64,000 bases of DNA, from NCBI RefSeq assembly GCF_023242475.1, contig NZ_JALJFG010000010.1, forward strand, positions 1-64,000, in the 5' to 3' direction. The notes beneath the pieces are model-generated. The model was not told where the DNA came from, ran no database searches, and saw only the letters and a program-made list of their open reading frames with translations. This document shows, one piece after another, positions 35,277 to 45,202 of this stretch. Numbering within the stretch: position 1 is the stretch's first letter; each line of letters opens with the position of its first letter. A program made the translations under genes and the position numbers. Source of the DNA: Pseudomonas sp. MWU15-20650. Its GTDB lineage: Bacteria; Pseudomonadota; Gammaproteobacteria; Pseudomonadales; Pseudomonadaceae.

Positions 35277-36521
35277 GTGTCGCGTAGACGCGTCGTAGTC
35301 ACCGGTATGGGTATGTTGTCGCCACTGGGCACGGATGTGCCGAGCAGTTGGCAGGGCATTCTGGCTGGCCACAGTGGTATTGGTCTGATCGAACACACGG
35401 ACCTTTCTGCCTATTCCACCCGTTTTGGCGGCTCGGTAAAGGGCTTCAATGTCGAGGAATATCTCTCGGTCAAGGAGTCCCGCAAACTCGACCTGTTCAT
35501 TCAATACGGCCTGGCAGCCGGTTTTCAGGCAGTGCGTAACGCCGGCCTGGAAGTCACCGACGCCAACCGTGAGCGCATCGGCGTAGCCATGGGTTCGGGT
35601 ATTGGCGGTTTGACCAATATCGAAGAAACCAGCCGCACGCTGCATGATTCCGGCCCCCGTCGAATTTCACCGTTCTTCGTGCCGGGCTCGATCATCAACA
35701 TGATTTCCGGTTTCCTGTCCATCCACTTGGGTGCACAGGGGCCCAACTACGCCATTGCCACGGCGTGTACCACGGGTACGCACTGCATCGGCATGGCGGC
35801 ACGCAACATCGCCTACGACGAAGCTGACGTGATGATCGCCGGTGGCGCCGAAATGGCGGCCTGTGGTCTGGGCATGGGCGGCTTTGGCGCGTCCCGCGCG
35901 CTGTCGACCCGCAATGACGAACCGACCCGTGCCAGCCGTCCATGGGACAAGGGCCGTGACGGTTTCGTACTCTCCGACGGTGCCGGCGCGCTGGTACTGG
36001 AAGAGTTGGAGCACGCCAAGGCGCGTGGAGCGACCATCTACGCCGAGCTGATCGGCTTTGGCATGAGCGGCGACGCCTACCACATGACTTCGCCACCGTC
36101 CGACGGTGCCGGTGCTGCGCGTTGCATCACCAATGCCCTGCGCGACGCGAAGGTCAACCCCAGCCAGGTGCAGTACATCAACGCCCACGGCACCTCGACC
36201 CCGACCGGCGACCTGGCGGAAGCCGAGGCCATCAAGTCGGTGTTCGGCGAGCACGCCTACAACCTGGCGGTCAGTTCCACCAAGTCCATGACCGGTCACC
36301 TGTTGGGTGCGGCCGGCGCGGTCGAGGCGATCTTCAGTGTAATGGCCATCAAGGACCAGGTCGCTCCGCCGACCATCAACCTCGATGAGCCGGACGAAGG
36401 CTGTGACCTGAACTTCGTGCCTCACGAAGCCCAGCCGATGCCGATTGATGTGGTGATCTCCAACTCGTTCGGTTTCGGGGGGACCAACGGCTCCCTGGTG
36501 TTCCGCCGGTTCGCCGAGTGA
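35277..36521 (+). CDS. fabF: 3-oxoacyl-ACP synthase II (FabF)
   Basis: Condensing enzyme of fatty acid elongation. The 414-residue protein has the catalytic Cys in [12 protein letters not shown], the His of [12 protein letters not shown] and the His of [14 protein letters not shown], plus the Gly-rich [12 protein letters not shown]. The start is a GTG with AGGAG at 6 nt ([12 protein letters not shown]), matching homologues; an ATG 39 nt upstream would add residues not found in the family. It overlaps pabC by one base. Confidence 0.96.
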   Translation: MSRRRVVVTGMGMLSPLGTDVPSSWQGILAGHSGIGLIEHTDLSAYSTRFGGSVKGFNVEEYLSVKESRKLDLFIQYGLAAGFQAVRNAGLEVTDANRERIGVAMGSGIGGLTNIEETSRTLHDSGPRRISPFFVPGSIINMISGFLSIHLGAQGPNYAIATACTTGTHCIGMAARNIAYDEADVMIAGGAEMAACGLGMGGFGASRALSTRNDEPTRASRPWDKGRDGFVLSDGAGALVLEELEHAKARGATIYAELIGFGMSGDAYHMTSPPSDGAGAARCITNALRDAKVNPSQVQYINAHGTSTPTGDLAEAEAIKSVFGEHAYNLAVSSTKSMTGHLLGAAGAVEAIFSVMAIKDQVAPPTINLDEPDEGCDLNFVPHEAQPMPIDVVISNSFGFGGTNGSLVFRRFAE

Positions 36522-37336
36522 TGCACCGCTGGGTCGACGGTCAGCCAGCGGACAGCGTGCCCCTGAAAGACCGTGGCCTGGCGTACGGCGACGGTCTGTT
36601 CGAGACCATCGCCGTGAGGGGCGGGCAGCCCGTGCTGCTCGACCGTCACCTGCAGCGCCTTGAGGAGGGTTGCAGGCGCCTTGCGTTTGTTGTGGATCAC
36701 GTACTGGTTCGCAGTGAAGTGCTCCGCTTTGCCGCCGCCCTCGGCGACGGTGTCCTCAAGTTGATCCTGACCCGCGGCGACAGCCTGCGCGGTTATGGCA
36801 TCAACCCCGGCGCCCCGGTGCGCCGCATCTTGCAGGGCAGTCCGCCCGCCACCTATCCCATCGCCCATGGCACTGACGGCATTCGTCTGTTTCCATGCGC
36901 CACCCGCTTGGCCGAGCAGCCGCTGCTGGCGGGTCTCAAGCACCTCAACCGCCTCGAACAAGTGATCGCGCGCGCTGAATGGCAAGATTCCGAGCACGCC
37001 GAAGGCTTGATGCTGGATATGTCCGGTCGTGTGATCGAAGGTGTCTTCAGCAACCTGTTCCTGGTGCGCAACGGCTTGTTACTAACCGCTGATCTGAATC
37101 GTTGCGGCGTGGCCGGCGTGATGCGCGGCGAGATACTGGCCCTGGCACATGGGCTGGGCGTCCCGGTAGCCGTGGCCGACATCAGCCTTGAGCAGTTGCA
37201 ACAGGCCGATGAGGTCTTCGTCTGCAACAGCGTTTATGGCATTTGGCCGGTGCGTGGATGCGCTGCGATGAGCTGGTCGGTTGGCCCGCTCACCCGTAAA
37301 CTGCAGGGCATTGTTCGCGCATTATTGGAAGTTTGA
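36521..37336 (+). CDS. pabC: Aminodeoxychorismate lyase
   Basis: PLP-dependent lyase that yields 4-aminobenzoate for folate synthesis. The 271-residue class IV aminotransferase-fold protein shows RGLAYGDGLFETI near the N-terminus, the PLP-binding Lys in GLKHLNRLEQV, and EGVFSNLFLV. Its ATG overlaps the fabF stop (TGATG), so translation is coupled. The order fabF-pabC-mltG-tmk-holB is the classical proteobacterial one. Confidence 0.94.
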   Translation: MHRWVDGQPADSVPLKDRGLAYGDGLFETIAVRGGQPVLLDRHLQRLEEGCRRLAFVVDHVLVRSEVLRFAAALGDGVLKLILTRGDSLRGYGINPGAPVRRILQGSPPATYPIAHGTDGIRLFPCATRLAEQPLLAGLKHLNRLEQVIARAEWQDSEHAEGLMLDMSGRVIEGVFSNLFLVRNGLLLTADLNRCGVAGVMRGEILALAHGLGVPVAVADISLEQLQQADEVFVCNSVYGIWPVRGCAAMSWSVGPLTRKLQGIVRALLEV

Positions 37337-37337
37337 G

Positions 37338-38459
37338 TTGATACGAAAATTGGTTTTATTGCTGCTGATCAGCCTGATCTCGGCAGGTTTGCTGCTGGGT
37401 TTTTCCGCCTGGAAGCTCGACTCTGCCTTGAAGCAGCCCTTGAATCTGACGCAGGAACAATTGCTTGATGTCCCGGCCGGGGCAACGCCGACCGGTACCT
37501 TCAATCGCTTGGAAGCCGAGGGTGTGCTCGATGACGCCTTCTGGCTGCGTCTCTACTGGCGCTTCAACCTGGAGGGCCAACCACTGCATAGCGGTGAGTA
37601 TCGCCTGACGCCCGGCCTCACGGCCCAAGGCTTGATAGGCCTGTGGCAGCGTGGCGAAGTGGTGCAGTACAGCCTGACCTTGGTGGAAGGTTGGAATTTC
37701 CGCCAGGTACGTTCGGCCCTGGCCAAGCATGAAAAGATCGTGCAGACCCTTGCGGGCCTCAGCGACAGCGAAGTCATGGATAAGCTGGGTCACTCGGGGG
37801 TGTTCCCTGAGGGGCGATTCTTTCCCGATACCTACCGGTTTGTACGTGGCATGACTGACGTCGACTTCCTGAAAAAAGCCTACAACCGGCTGGACGATGT
37901 GCTCGCCCAGGAGTGGAGCAAGCGGTCCGCCGATGCGCCGTACACCGACCCTTATCAAGCGCTGATCATGGCTTCTTTGGTGGAAAAAGAGACCGGCGTG
38001 CCGGAAGAGCGCGGGCAGATTGCCGGTGTGTTCGTGCGCCGCCTGAAGATCGGCATGCTGCTGCAGACCGACCCAACGGTGATCTACGGCCTGGGTGAGC
38101 GCTACAACGGCAAGTTGACCCGCGCCCACCTCAAGGAAGCGAACCCCTACAACACCTACATGATTGCCGGCCTGCCACCGACACCCATCGCGATGGTCGG
38201 GCGCGAAGCGATCCATGCGGCGCTGAACCCCGTGCCGGGAAGCAGCCTGTATTTCGTCGCACGGGGCGACGGCAGCCATATTTTTTCCGATGACCTGGAT
38301 GCGCATAATGCCGCCGTACGTGAGTTTCAGCTCAAGCGTCGCGCCGATTACCGCTCCAGCCCGGCACCGGTGGTGAAACCGCTGGACGACGCTGCGCCGC
38401 CTGCTGATGCTCCGGTCGAGCCCGCGCCGGACAGCCCCGCGCCGCAAAGCCCGCAATGA
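37338..38459 (+). CDS. mltG: Endolytic murein transglycosylase MltG
   Basis: Cleaves nascent glycan strands and helps set peptidoglycan chain length. The 373-residue protein has one N-terminal transmembrane helix (residues 5-25), a LysM-like region, and the YceG catalytic domain with the Glu in ASLVEKETGVPEER. QTDPTVIYGLG and NPYNTYMIAGLPPTPI are family blocks. The C-terminal 35 residues are Pro/Ala-rich. The start is TTG, one base after the pabC stop, with GGAAG upstream. Confidence 0.93.
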   Translation: MIRKLVLLLLISLISAGLLLGFSAWKLDSALKQPLNLTQEQLLDVPAGATPTGTFNRLEAEGVLDDAFWLRLYWRFNLEGQPLHSGEYRLTPGLTAQGLIGLWQRGEVVQYSLTLVEGWNFRQVRSALAKHEKIVQTLAGLSDSEVMDKLGHSGVFPEGRFFPDTYRFVRGMTDVDFLKKAYNRLDDVLAQEWSKRSADAPYTDPYQALIMASLVEKETGVPEERGQIAGVFVRRLKIGMLLQTDPTVIYGLGERYNGKLTRAHLKEANPYNTYMIAGLPPTPIAMVGREAIHAALNPVPGSSLYFVARGDGSHIFSDDLDAHNAAVREFQLKRRADYRSSPAPVVKPLDDAAPPADAPVEPAPDSPAPQSPQ

Positions 38460-38469
38460 CTCTGACTAA

Positions 38470-40093
<1,624 letters not shown>

Positions 40094-40156
40094 TTTCCGT
40101 GGTCGACGGGTGTATCGTTGGCCAGACACTTTCCGTGACTTAAGTCGTACTTTCCT

Positions 40157-40942
40157 ATGCTCGTAGATTCCCATTGCCACCTTGATCGCCTGGACCTTGC
40201 CCAACATGGTGGTTCCCTCGACGCCGCCCTTGAGGCAGCGCGCCAGCGCGGGGTAGGGCACTTCCTGTGTATCGGCGTCAGTGCCGAAAACGCCGCCGAC
40301 GTCAAAACCCTCGCTGATCGCTATGCCGATGTGGACTGTTCGGTGGGTATCCACCCATTGGACCTCAAGCCTGGCGAAGCCCCGGCCCTCGATTGGCTGT
40401 TGGCCGAACTCAACCACCCGCGCGTGGTGGCCATTGGCGAAACCGGCCTGGATTACCACTACGAGCCCGAAGCCGCCGACTTGCAGCAAGCCTCGTTCCG
40501 CCTGCACCTGCAAGCTGCCCAGCAAACCGGCAAACCAGTGATCGTCCATACCCGTGGTGCGCGTGCCGATACCCTCACGCTATTGCGCGAAGCCGCGCTG
40601 CCCCAGGCCGGCGTGTTGCACTGTTTCACCGAGGATTGGGAAATGGCCAAGGCCGCCCTGGACCTGGGGTTCTATATTTCCTTGTCGGGTATCGTCACCT
40701 TCCGCAATGCCGATGCCCTGCGCGATGTGGCCCGCCAGGTGCCGGCAGATCGCCTGCTGGTGGAAACCGACTCGCCGTACCTGGCGCCCATTCCCCATCG
40801 CGGCAAGCCCAACCTGCCGGAATATGTGCGCGATGTGGCGGATTACCTGGCGATGCTGCGCGGTGAGTCATACGAACGCTTCGCGCAGCAGACGACCGAG
40901 AACTTCAAGCGCCTGTTCCCGCTGGCGCATGTCGCTGGGTAG
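40157..40942 (+). CDS. tatD: TatD-family metal-dependent hydrolase
   Basis: A 261-residue TIM-barrel nuclease/hydrolase. Metal ligands visible are DSHCHLD at the N-terminus, GETGLDYHYE, VIVHTRGA, LHCFTEDWE and ETDSPYLAPIPHRGKPN. It probably has 3'-5' exonuclease activity, as for other TatD proteins (YcfH subgroup by position next to holB). It converges with the sRNA gene at 40961-41078. Confidence 0.92.
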   Translation: MLVDSHCHLDRLDLAQHGGSLDAALEAARQRGVGHFLCIGVSAENAADVKTLADRYADVDCSVGIHPLDLKPGEAPALDWLLAELNHPRVVAIGETGLDYHYEPEAADLQQASFRLHLQAAQQTGKPVIVHTRGARADTLTLLREAALPQAGVLHCFTEDWEMAKAALDLGFYISLSGIVTFRNADALRDVARQVPADRLLVETDSPYLAPIPHRGKPNLPEYVRDVADYLAMLRGESYERFAQQTTENFKRLFPLAHVAG

Positions 40943-40960
40943 AGCCGCCAAATCGCAGGC

Positions 40961-40996
40961 AAAAAAAACCCGGGTTCTGGGGGGTGAATCCGGGCT
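40961..40996 (-). terminator. Rho-independent terminator of the RgsA-like sRNA
   Basis: On the minus strand GCCCGG pairs with CCGGGT around a C-rich loop and is followed by eight T. The T-run and position after the conserved stem are typical of Hfq-dependent sRNAs. Confidence 0.85.
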
Positions 40997-41078
40997 AAGA
41001 CCATTAGGAGTAAAACAAGGGCACACAGTCCGTCGGTACCCAGGTCGGCGCTTCACTTGGGGGAGATGTCACGCCGAC
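40961..41078 (-). ncRNA. rgsA: Small regulatory RNA, RgsA (P16) family
   Basis: A transcript of about 117 nt. It would begin with a perfect GTCGGCG/CGCCGAC hairpin (41078-41072 with 41050-41044), continue through a single-stranded stretch (41020-41001) complementary to the acpP ribosome-binding region, and end in a terminator with eight T. Its place beside tatD and before the TetR gene is that of RgsA (PA2958.1) in P. aeruginosa, an RpoS-dependent, Hfq-associated sRNA reported to repress acpP and fis. The sequence pairing supports that identity. The family name comes from context and memory, not a search. Confidence 0.82.
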
Positions 41079-41084
41079 AGTTCA

Positions 41085-41091
41085 AGTATTG
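41085..41091 (-). promoter_or_regulatory. Likely RpoS-type -10 element of the sRNA
   Basis: CAATACT on the minus strand resembles the sigma-S preferred CTATACT, including the C at -13. It places the transcript start at 41078, the exact first base of the 5' hairpin. No strong -35 is seen, as is common for sigma-S promoters. Apart from this and the tetR promoter, 41079-41387 holds nothing I can name. Confidence 0.6.
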
Positions 41092-41274
41092 ATCAGTATC
41101 CCATTCAGTCCAGTCATATCTGGTCGTTTTTTAAACAGATTTGGAATACGCGCGCTTCGCTTGAGTTCTCATTGAGCGGATGGGCAGTTGCAGATGTTGC
41201 GTATTATTTCTGACTGATATCGATGAAAACGTTGGTGTACTGAAAGTTAAGTGCGTGACGGGTTCACATAGACG

Positions 41275-41303
41275 TTGCCCAACGACCGTTCAGTCGGGAT
41301 AAT
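41275..41303 (+). promoter_or_regulatory. Probable sigma-70 promoter of the TetR gene
   Basis: TTGCCC (41275-41280), a 17-nt spacer and GATAAT (41298-41303). This would give a leader of about 75 nt. Confidence 0.5.
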
Positions 41304-41387
41304 CCCTCGCATCGGGTAAATCGTATCGCCTCGTATCCATGGCCATGCGTAACCCTCCCTATTCCGACCTCTGCAGACCTCTTCCTC

Positions 41388-42056
41388 ATGCACAAAGAAC
41401 CCCGTAAGGTCCGTGAGTTTCGCCGCCGTGAGCAGGAAATTCTCGACACTGCACTCAAGCTGTTCCTCGAACAAGGTGAAGACAGCGTCACCGTCGAGAT
41501 GATCGCGGATGCCGTGGGTATCGGCAAAGGCACGATCTACAAGCACTTCAAGTCCAAGGCCGAGATCTATCTGCGCCTGATGCTGGATTACGAGCGCGAC
41601 TTGAACGAGTTGCTGCATTCGGCCGATGTCGACAAGGACAAAGAAGCCCTGTCCCGGGCGTATTTCGAGTTTCGTATGCGTGACCCGCAGCGCTACCGCC
41701 TGTTCGATCGCCTGGAAGAGAAGGTGGTTAAAGGTCACCAGGTGCCGGAAATGGTCGAGGAACTGCACAAGATCCGCGCCTCGAACTTCGAACGCCTGAC
41801 CTTGCTGATCAAGGGCCGCATCAGTGAAGGCAAGCTCGAAGACGTTCCACCGTATTTCCATTACTGCGCTGCCTGGGCTTTGGTGCATGGCGCTGTGGCC
41901 CTGTATCACTCGCCGTTCTGGAGCAACGTGTTGGAAGATCAGGAAGGTTTCTTCCAATTCCTGATGGACATCGGCGTACGCATGGGCAACAAGCGCAAGC
42001 ACAGTGCCGAACTGCCAAGCGCTGAATCGAAGAGCGACGAAACCCCCGCAACGTAA
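41388..42056 (+). CDS. TetR-family transcriptional regulator
   Basis: A 222-residue repressor-type protein. The helix-turn-helix spans residues 15-60 (VTVEMIADAVGIGKGTIYKHF), followed by a helical ligand or dimer domain with the unusual run VPPYFHYCAAWALVHGAVALYHSPF. It closely resembles PA2957 of P. aeruginosa, which lies in the same position, so it is a core pseudomonad gene. The ATG has no Shine-Dalgarno site. Regulon and ligand are unknown to me. Confidence 0.88.
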   Translation: MHKEPRKVREFRRREQEILDTALKLFLEQGEDSVTVEMIADAVGIGKGTIYKHFKSKAEIYLRLMLDYERDLNELLHSADVDKDKEALSRAYFEFRMRDPQRYRLFDRLEEKVVKGHQVPEMVEELHKIRASNFERLTLLIKGRISEGKLEDVPPYFHYCAAWALVHGAVALYHSPFWSNVLEDQEGFFQFLMDIGVRMGNKRKHSAELPSAESKSDETPAT

Positions 42057-42195
42057 GTCATTCACCGCAATGATGGCGCAATGATTTTCTGCCAGGTGCG
42101 TTACCTGAGGAATATACTCAGGCAAGGATCTTGCTAAAAACTGATTTATAGGTCAGCTTTTGGAGCGTTTGAATTGTCCTCTGCCGGAGTGATCC

Positions 42196-43164
42196 ATGAT
42201 CGTTGATCGTCAAGGCAGGCGGTTTCGCAATTTGCGGATCAGCCTGACCTCAGCCTGCAATTATGCGTGTACCTACTGCGTGCCCAACGGCAAGCGGCTG
42301 GTGGCTGCCCAGGACGAACTCTCGGCCGAGGCCATGGCTCGGGGTGTGGCTTACCTGATCGAAGCGGCCGGTATCGAACGCTTGCGTATCACCGGCGGCG
42401 AGCCGTTGGTCAGCCCCAAACTGGAAGCCTTCATGGGCGCGGTGGGGCAAATGGGGCTCAGTGACATCAGCCTGACCACCAACGGCCAACTGCTGGCGCG
42501 CAAACTGCCGTTGCTGGTGGAGGCCGGCATTCGTCGGATCAACGTCTCCCTCGACACCCTGGACGCCGACGCTTTCCGCAGCATCGCCCGTGGCGGAGAC
42601 CTGGCGACCGTGCTGGATGGTATGGAGCAGGCCCGCGCTGCCGGGATCAAGATCAAGGTCAATATGGTGCCGTTGCGCGGCCAGAACCTGGACCAGGTGA
42701 TGCCGCTGCTCGATTACTGCCTGGAGCGCGGCTATGAGCTGCGTTTTATCGAACTGATGCGCATGGGGCACTTGGCAAAAGATTCCAACGCGTTCCTGCA
42801 GCAATTCGTCAGCCTGCAACAACTGCTCAGCCTGATCGGTGAACATCACGAGTACCTGCAAGCCAGTGCGCCTGTCGATGCCACGGCGGTGCGCTACGAA
42901 GTCCCAGGCCGAGGCTTCTTTGGGGTGATCGCCAACGAAAGCGTACCGTTCTGCCGTACCTGTTCGCGCTTGCGGCTGTCCTCCACCGGTTGGCTGCATG
43001 GCTGCCTGTCGTCGAGTAATCGTCACTACGTGGGTGACTTGCTCGATCAACCGCGTCACCAGGCATTGCCGGCCCTGCAGGGCTTGCTGGTCAAAGCCCT
43101 GGGCGACAAACAGGAAGTGGCCTTCTCCGGCGGTGCGACGATCATGAAGATCATCGGCGGCTAG
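42196..43164 (+). CDS. moaA: MoaA-like GTP 3',8-cyclase (radical SAM)
   Basis: First enzyme of molybdenum cofactor synthesis. The 322-residue protein has the radical-SAM cluster motif CNYACTYC, RITGGEPLV for SAM binding, and the C-terminal cluster motif CRTC plus a Cys 13 residues later (LHGC). It ends in IGG, as active MoaA should with its terminal Gly-Gly. The start follows CGGAG. Pseudomonads often carry more than one MoaA, so this may be a paralogue; no other Mo-cofactor biosynthesis gene is adjacent. Confidence 0.85.
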   Translation: MIVDRQGRRFRNLRISLTSACNYACTYCVPNGKRLVAAQDELSAEAMARGVAYLIEAAGIERLRITGGEPLVSPKLEAFMGAVGQMGLSDISLTTNGQLLARKLPLLVEAGIRRINVSLDTLDADAFRSIARGGDLATVLDGMEQARAAGIKIKVNMVPLRGQNLDQVMPLLDYCLERGYELRFIELMRMGHLAKDSNAFLQQFVSLQQLLSLIGEHHEYLQASAPVDATAVRYEVPGRGFFGVIANESVPFCRTCSRLRLSSTGWLHGCLSSSNRHYVGDLLDQPRHQALPALQGLLVKALGDKQEVAFSGGATIMKIIGG

Positions 43165-43236
43165 CCCAAGCTGGCGCAGAACCTGCATCAGGTGCCCATT
43201 CGCCGGTTTTCCGTCACCGGCTTCTGGAGGATTAGG

Positions 43237-43842
43237 ATGCGTAGTCTGGTTTTGCTGCTGGCGTCGTTGGCCCTGAGTGGCTGCATGACCGTCAGCGATA
43301 TGGCCGAAGGCACCCGCTATCAGATGAGCGACGCCGGGTTGCTCGACCACAGCGATACCCGTCGTACGGCTTCGGTTCGCATACAGCCGGACTCATTTGT
43401 CTTTATTGCCCAAGGCGCCTTCGTACCGCCGGGCAGCGCCTATCCGCGACCTAATGTGGTGGCCGAGGAAGCGTTCAACGGCTTCGTCGAATATTTCCCG
43501 ATGGTGCGGCGCGCCCGTCAGCCTGAGGGGCTCGAGCAGGCCATGGCCGAAGCCCGTGGGGCAGGCGCTCACTACTTGCTGTATTGCCGCTTCGCCGCGG
43601 CCGATGACCGTATCGGCAACGCCGATGAGTGGACCGACCAACAAGCCCTGGACCGCTTGGGCCTGGACAGCGGCGTGATCCAGATCATGCTGATCGAGAC
43701 CAGCACCCAGTATTTGATTGATACTGCACGTATTCGCAGTCGTGGCGGTTTACTGACGTTCCACGATAACAAGCCGCAAGATCTGATTGCCCGCCCCTTG
43801 GCGCAGTATGCTCGAGGTTTGCTGGGCATGAGTGATCAGTAA
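43237..43842 (+). CDS. Putative lipoprotein (DUF4823-like)
   Basis: A 201-residue protein with a lipoprotein signal: MRSLVLLLASLALSGC, lipobox LSGC with Cys16. The second residue after the Cys is Thr, not Asp, so outer-membrane sorting is likely. No enzymatic motif is seen. GGAGG lies upstream of the ATG, which I prefer over a longer frame starting 45 nt earlier. It precedes the DUF1285 gene by 16 bases, a common pairing in pseudomonads. Confidence 0.8.
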   Translation: MRSLVLLLASLALSGCMTVSDMAEGTRYQMSDAGLLDHSDTRRTASVRIQPDSFVFIAQGAFVPPGSAYPRPNVVAEEAFNGFVEYFPMVRRARQPEGLEQAMAEARGAGAHYLLYCRFAAADDRIGNADEWTDQQALDRLGLDSGVIQIMLIETSTQYLIDTARIRSRGGLLTFHDNKPQDLIARPLAQYARGLLGMSDQ

Positions 43843-43858
43843 AGCAGAGGAGCCCCCC

Positions 43859-44419
43859 ATGACCGATTCCGCCAAGGCCAATGATCTATTGGCCCAACTG
43901 CCCAAGGGCAAGGGGCCGGCACCTGTGCATTTGTGGAACCCGGATTTCTGTGGCCACATCGATATGCGCATCGCCCGCGACGGCACCTGGTTTTATCAGG
44001 GCACGCCCATCGGGCGAAAGCCGATGGTCAAAATGTTCTCCACTATCATTCGCCGCGACGGCGATGATTATTTCCTGATTACCCCGGTAGAAAAGGTCGG
44101 CATCACCGTCGATGATGCGCCGTTTGTGGCAGTTACCCTGGACGTTGAAGGCGAGGGCGAAAACCAGGTACTGCGCTTCACTTCCAACGTCGATGAGCAG
44201 ATCGAGGCGGGCCTCGAACACCCGCTGCGGGTGGTGGTCGATTCCGTCACTCAGGAGCCTGCCCCCTATCTGCGGGTACGCACCAACCTTGAAGCCCTCG
44301 TTCACCGCAACGTGTTCTACCAATTGGTGGAGTTGGCGGTGAGCCGTCCGATCAACGGTCAGAACTGGCTTGGAGTATGGAGCGGCGGGGAGTTTTTCCC
44401 CATTGGCCTGGAGCCCTGA
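43859..44419 (+). CDS. DUF1285 domain protein
   Basis: A 186-residue cytoplasmic protein. The phrase WFYQGTPIGRKPMVKMFSTI is the characteristic DUF1285 core, followed by YFLITPVEKVGI. No catalytic function is known. The ATG at 43859 is used because the family starts there and GAGGAG precedes it. It forms a likely operon with the preceding lipoprotein gene. Confidence 0.85.
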   Translation: MTDSAKANDLLAQLPKGKGPAPVHLWNPDFCGHIDMRIARDGTWFYQGTPIGRKPMVKMFSTIIRRDGDDYFLITPVEKVGITVDDAPFVAVTLDVEGEGENQVLRFTSNVDEQIEAGLEHPLRVVVDSVTQEPAPYLRVRTNLEALVHRNVFYQLVELAVSRPINGQNWLGVWSGGEFFPIGLEP

Positions 44420-44488
44420 GGCCGTTTATTTCACCTCCTGAAATAATTTGCTTGCTGAGATCGGACGCTTTCGGTTATCAATTTGTAC

Positions 44489-45202
44489 ATGATTAGACAT
44501 GTTCGATTTGATAAGAAAAAACGCGTCGTCGACGAGCTCATCCGCCGTATCGAGGGTGGGGTGATGGCCGACGGTTTCCTGTTGCCGGGCGAACACCAGT
44601 TGGCCGAGGAGTTTGCGGTCAGCCGTGGCACGCTGCGTGAAGCGCTTGCCGAGCTCAAACGCCGCAACTACATCGCCACCCAGAGCGGCGTGGGTTCCAT
44701 CGTCACCTTTGACGGTATGGTGCTGGACCAACGCAGCGGCTGGGCCCAGGCCCTGGCGGATACCGGTGCGCGGGTGACCACCGATGTCCTGCGCCTTGAA
44801 GCGGTCACCCGGCCGGACTTGCTCAGCCGTTTCGGCTGCGACCAATTCATTGCCCTCGACCGTCGCCGGCGTACGGCCGACGGCACTGCGGTGTCCCTGG
44901 AGCGCTCGCTGATGCCGGCCTCCGGTGGCTTGGAAAGCCTGCCTCGTATCGGCTTGATCGACAACTCCCTGACCATCACCCTGGCGGCCTATGGCTATGT
45001 AGGCGCCGAAGGTGACCAGTGGATCGGTGCCGAGCCGCTGAGCGATGAAGACGCCGAGTTGCTTGGGCGCCCTATTGGCACGGTGTTTCTCAAGGCATCG
45101 CGCACGACTTACGATCGTCGCGAGCGCTTTATGGAGTATGTCGAAAGCCTGCTCGACCCTCTGCACTTTCGTTTGCACCTGCAATTTGGAGCTTCAAAAT
45201 GA
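44489..45202 (+). CDS. GntR-family regulator, HutC/UTRA type
   Basis: A 237-residue regulator. The winged helix covers residues 8-70 (LPGEHQLAEEFAVSRGTLREALAELKRR as its core), followed by a UTRA ligand domain with LERSLMPA and FLKASRTTYDRR. It heads the four-gene unit running to 48658 and overlaps the next gene by four bases. A possible operator, ACATG and CATGT inverted around 6 bp, overlaps its start at 44487-44502, suggesting autoregulation. There is no ribosome-binding site, so its message may be nearly leaderless. Similar in type to E. coli YegW. Confidence 0.88.
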   Translation: MIRHVRFDKKKRVVDELIRRIEGGVMADGFLLPGEHQLAEEFAVSRGTLREALAELKRRNYIATQSGVGSIVTFDGMVLDQRSGWAQALADTGARVTTDVLRLEAVTRPDLLSRFGCDQFIALDRRRRTADGTAVSLERSLMPASGGLESLPRIGLIDNSLTITLAAYGYVGAEGDQWIGAEPLSDEDAELLGRPIGTVFLKASRTTYDRRERFMEYVESLLDPLHFRLHLQFGASK

